From assembly GCA_017527205.1 (NCBI GenBank), contig JAFXQK010000001.1, forward strand, positions 1 through 43,941: a DNA stretch of 43,941 bases, given 5' to 3'. How positions within the stretch are numbered: the first letter of the stretch is position 1; each line of letters begins with the position of its first letter. Below the pieces are notes generated by a model. It was given only the letters and a program-made list of their open reading frames with translations, was not told the origin of the DNA and did not search any database. The position numbers and the translations under genes are program-made. The stretch is from Lachnospiraceae bacterium. Its GTDB lineage: Bacteria; Bacillota; Clostridia; Lachnospirales; Lachnospiraceae. This document shows positions 42,506 through 43,941 of this stretch, piece after piece.

Positions 42506-43258
42506 ATGGAAACAATCTTAAAGACAAAGGATCTGACAAAGAAATATGACAATCGGGTTGTGGTTGACAACTTGAATTTAGAGATCAAGAGGGGCGAGGT
42601 GTTCGGGCTGCTGGGGCCGAATGGCGCGGGAAAGAGTACGACGATGAACATGATCTGTGACATCGTAAAGCCAACGCTTGGGAGCGTTGAGTTCATGGGG
42701 AAGGATTTCCGAAGGAATCGCAATGAGCTGGTTAAAAAGCTCGGGTACATTCCGCAGGATCTGGCGATCCATGGGAACCTAAAGGCTTGGGAGAACGTGG
42801 AGCTCTTTACCTCGCTCTATGGGATTCGGGGCACGGAGCTGAAAACCGCGATCGACGAATCGCTGGAGTACGTAGGGCTTTCGGAACGCAGAAATGATTA
42901 TGCCAAGAGCTTTTCAGGCGGCATGAAGCGAAGGCTCAACATCGCCTGCGCGATTGGACATCATCCGGAGCTTTTGATTTTCGACGAACCGACGGTGGGC
43001 ATTGATCCGCAATCAAGAAATTTCATCCTCAGTAAGATCAAGGAATCCAATCAAAATGGTGCGACGGTCATCTACACGAGCCATTATATGGAAGAGGTTG
43101 AGGCCATTTGTACGAGGATCGCGATCATGGACAATGGAAGGATCATCGCCTGCGGAACGAGCCAGGAGCTGAAAAAGCTGGTAACGAAGGATGCGGAGGA
43201 CATTTCGCTGGAGGAGGTCTTCCTGACGCTTACTGGTAAGAAACTGAGAGACTATTAG
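42506..43258 (+). CDS. ABC transporter ATP-binding protein (ABC-2 exporter type)
   Basis: A 250-residue ATPase with Walker A GPNGAGKST (residues 37-45), a Q-loop in YIPQDL, signature FSGGM, Walker B LLIFDEPT, and the switch His in TSHYMEE. It is close to the DrrA/NatA/CcmA class that pairs with ABC-2 permeases to export lipids, drugs or polysaccharides. The start ATG at 42506 has GGCGAGGAG upstream; the 35 residues that a start at 42401 would add overlap the terminator and look non-coding. The cognate permease starts 84 bases downstream. Confidence 0.92.
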   Translation: METILKTKDLTKKYDNRVVVDNLNLEIKRGEVFGLLGPNGAGKSTTMNMICDIVKPTLGSVEFMGKDFRRNRNELVKKLGYIPQDLAIHGNLKAWENVELFTSLYGIRGTELKTAIDESLEYVGLSERRNDYAKSFSGGMKRRLNIACAIGHHPELLIFDEPTVGIDPQSRNFILSKIKESNQNGATVIYTSHYMEEVEAICTRIAIMDNGRIIACGTSQELKKLVTKDAEDISLEEVFLTLTGKKLRDY

Positions 43259-43342
43259 GACGTGGGCGAAAGCGTTATGCCAAGGCGCGAGGGGTCCTGG
43301 CGAAGGCATCGTAAATGTATTTTGAAAGGATGACTTGAAAAA

Positions 43343-43941
43343 ATGATTCGATATTTGATCAAAAACAACATGAAATTAATGCTCCGAAGCCCGGCGAACA
43401 TCTTGTTATTCATCGTTGCGCCGCTGGGGGTAATGGCCATATTGTCCAATGCCTTTTCCTCGTTGATGCAGTCCTATGAAAAGAAGGGGCCCTTCGAGGT
43501 TGGCTACGTGATGTCTGAGGAGAGCTTTTATGCCCCATATGAAGAAATGCTGGCGGAAGTGGCGCAGGAAGCAGACATAACGCTCAAGGAGTTTCAGGAG
43601 GGGGATGCGAAGGAACTGATGGATCGCTATGACCTGAAGGGGTTTGTCGAATTCCATGACGAGTCGTATCTTGTCTGGACGAGAGAGGATGCGAGAGTGG
43701 AAGGACAGACTCTGGAATATTTCCTGAATACCTTTGTGGAGGAGCTGGATCGCGGGAAGCTGCGGGTGATGAGCGCCATGGCGAGCGGCCAATACGCGGA
43801 CATGGAAGCAATTGCAAAGGGCGGCGAGGAGCCAAAGATCGCTTTGGAGATTGAGCATCCAAGGTTCATGCCGGCCATCGATTCGAGGGATTATTACGGA
43901 ATCATTGAGGTCATCTATTTTGGCTGGTGCGCGCTGGTCTG
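43343..43941 (+). CDS. ABC-2 type permease, N-terminal part
   Basis: The frame is open from ATG 43343 (MIRYLIKNNMKLMLRSPAN) to the right window edge, about 199 residues. It has one membrane helix near residues 20-40 and then a large extracytoplasmic domain up to the edge, the usual layout of ABC-2 permeases of the YhgE/Pip or ABC2_membrane_3 type. AAAGGA stands 12 bases before the ATG. It pairs with the ATPase just upstream. The remaining helices lie beyond the window. Confidence 0.85.
   Translation, partial: MIRYLIKNNMKLMLRSPANILLFIVAPLGVMAILSNAFSSLMQSYEKKGPFEVGYVMSEESFYAPYEEMLAEVAQEADITLKEFQEGDAKELMDRYDLKGFVEFHDESYLVWTREDARVEGQTLEYFLNTFVEELDRGKLRVMSAMASGQYADMEAIAKGGEEPKIALEIEHPRFMPAIDSRDYYGIIEVIYFGWCALV

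Overview
The window is most likely chromosome from an anaerobic Firmicute of the Lachnospiraceae type. This is inferred from Clostridia-type gene content, moderate GC, strong AGGAGG ribosome binding sites, the ricT-trmN6-rsmI gene order familiar from Bacilli and Clostridia, a DUF6472-type small Cys protein, and an Rpn-type nuclease tail with EGRA repeats. No rRNA, tRNA, CRISPR array, phage or intact insertion sequence was seen. Both edges cut a gene: an Rpn-like gene on the left and an ABC permease on the right.

Layout. 1-3256: tail of an Rpn-family nuclease, a strong shared terminator, and a convergent dynamin-like GTPase with a consensus promoter. 3397-6835: ricT (with a long repetitive charged tail), trmN6 and rsmI. 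6839-7503: a 665-base gene-free block holding two families of palindromic repeats, one an array of 52-bp units. 7504-16992: a same-strand run of a DUF6472-like protein, a PlsC-like acyltransferase, a PAP2 phosphatase, an E2-type acyltransferase fold protein, a zinc-ribbon membrane protein, a 1430-residue secreted protein and a double-flavodoxin protein. 17114-19891: a cytoplasmic GH5 glycosidase coupled to a CooC-type ATPase, then an L,D-transpeptidase. 19966-23555: a small unknown protein, divergent from a TIR-TM-Sel1 repeat protein.

23621-32506 is the most unusual part. It holds a BadF/HgdC-type activase, a GGDEF protein, a truncated homologue of the acetyl-CoA synthase beta subunit (CdhC/AcsB), a CooT-type and a His-rich protein (both probably nickel binding), a membrane protein with a probable frameshift, and two different 2-hydroxyacyl-CoA dehydratase-like subunits with a MATE transporter between them. 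With the CooC gene at 18176 this gives a set of nickel-handling factors, an ATP-driven electron activase, its likely dehydratase-fold partners and an ACS-like protein, without a CO dehydrogenase in view. My proposal, an inference, is that these form an ATP-dependent, low-potential, nickel-linked enzyme system that is not a standard dehydratase or standard CODH/ACS.

32638-37238: a tiny membrane protein, a lipoprotein 5'-nucleotidase, and an overlapping ECF sigma factor / polytopic membrane protein / PrsW-like protease operon followed by a two-TM protein, which looks like an intramembrane-proteolysis signalling unit. 37259-43941: a 1698-residue surface protein with pilin-like, MBG and LysM domains, whose MBG region is a 513-bp triplication, then an ABC-2 exporter cut by the window edge.
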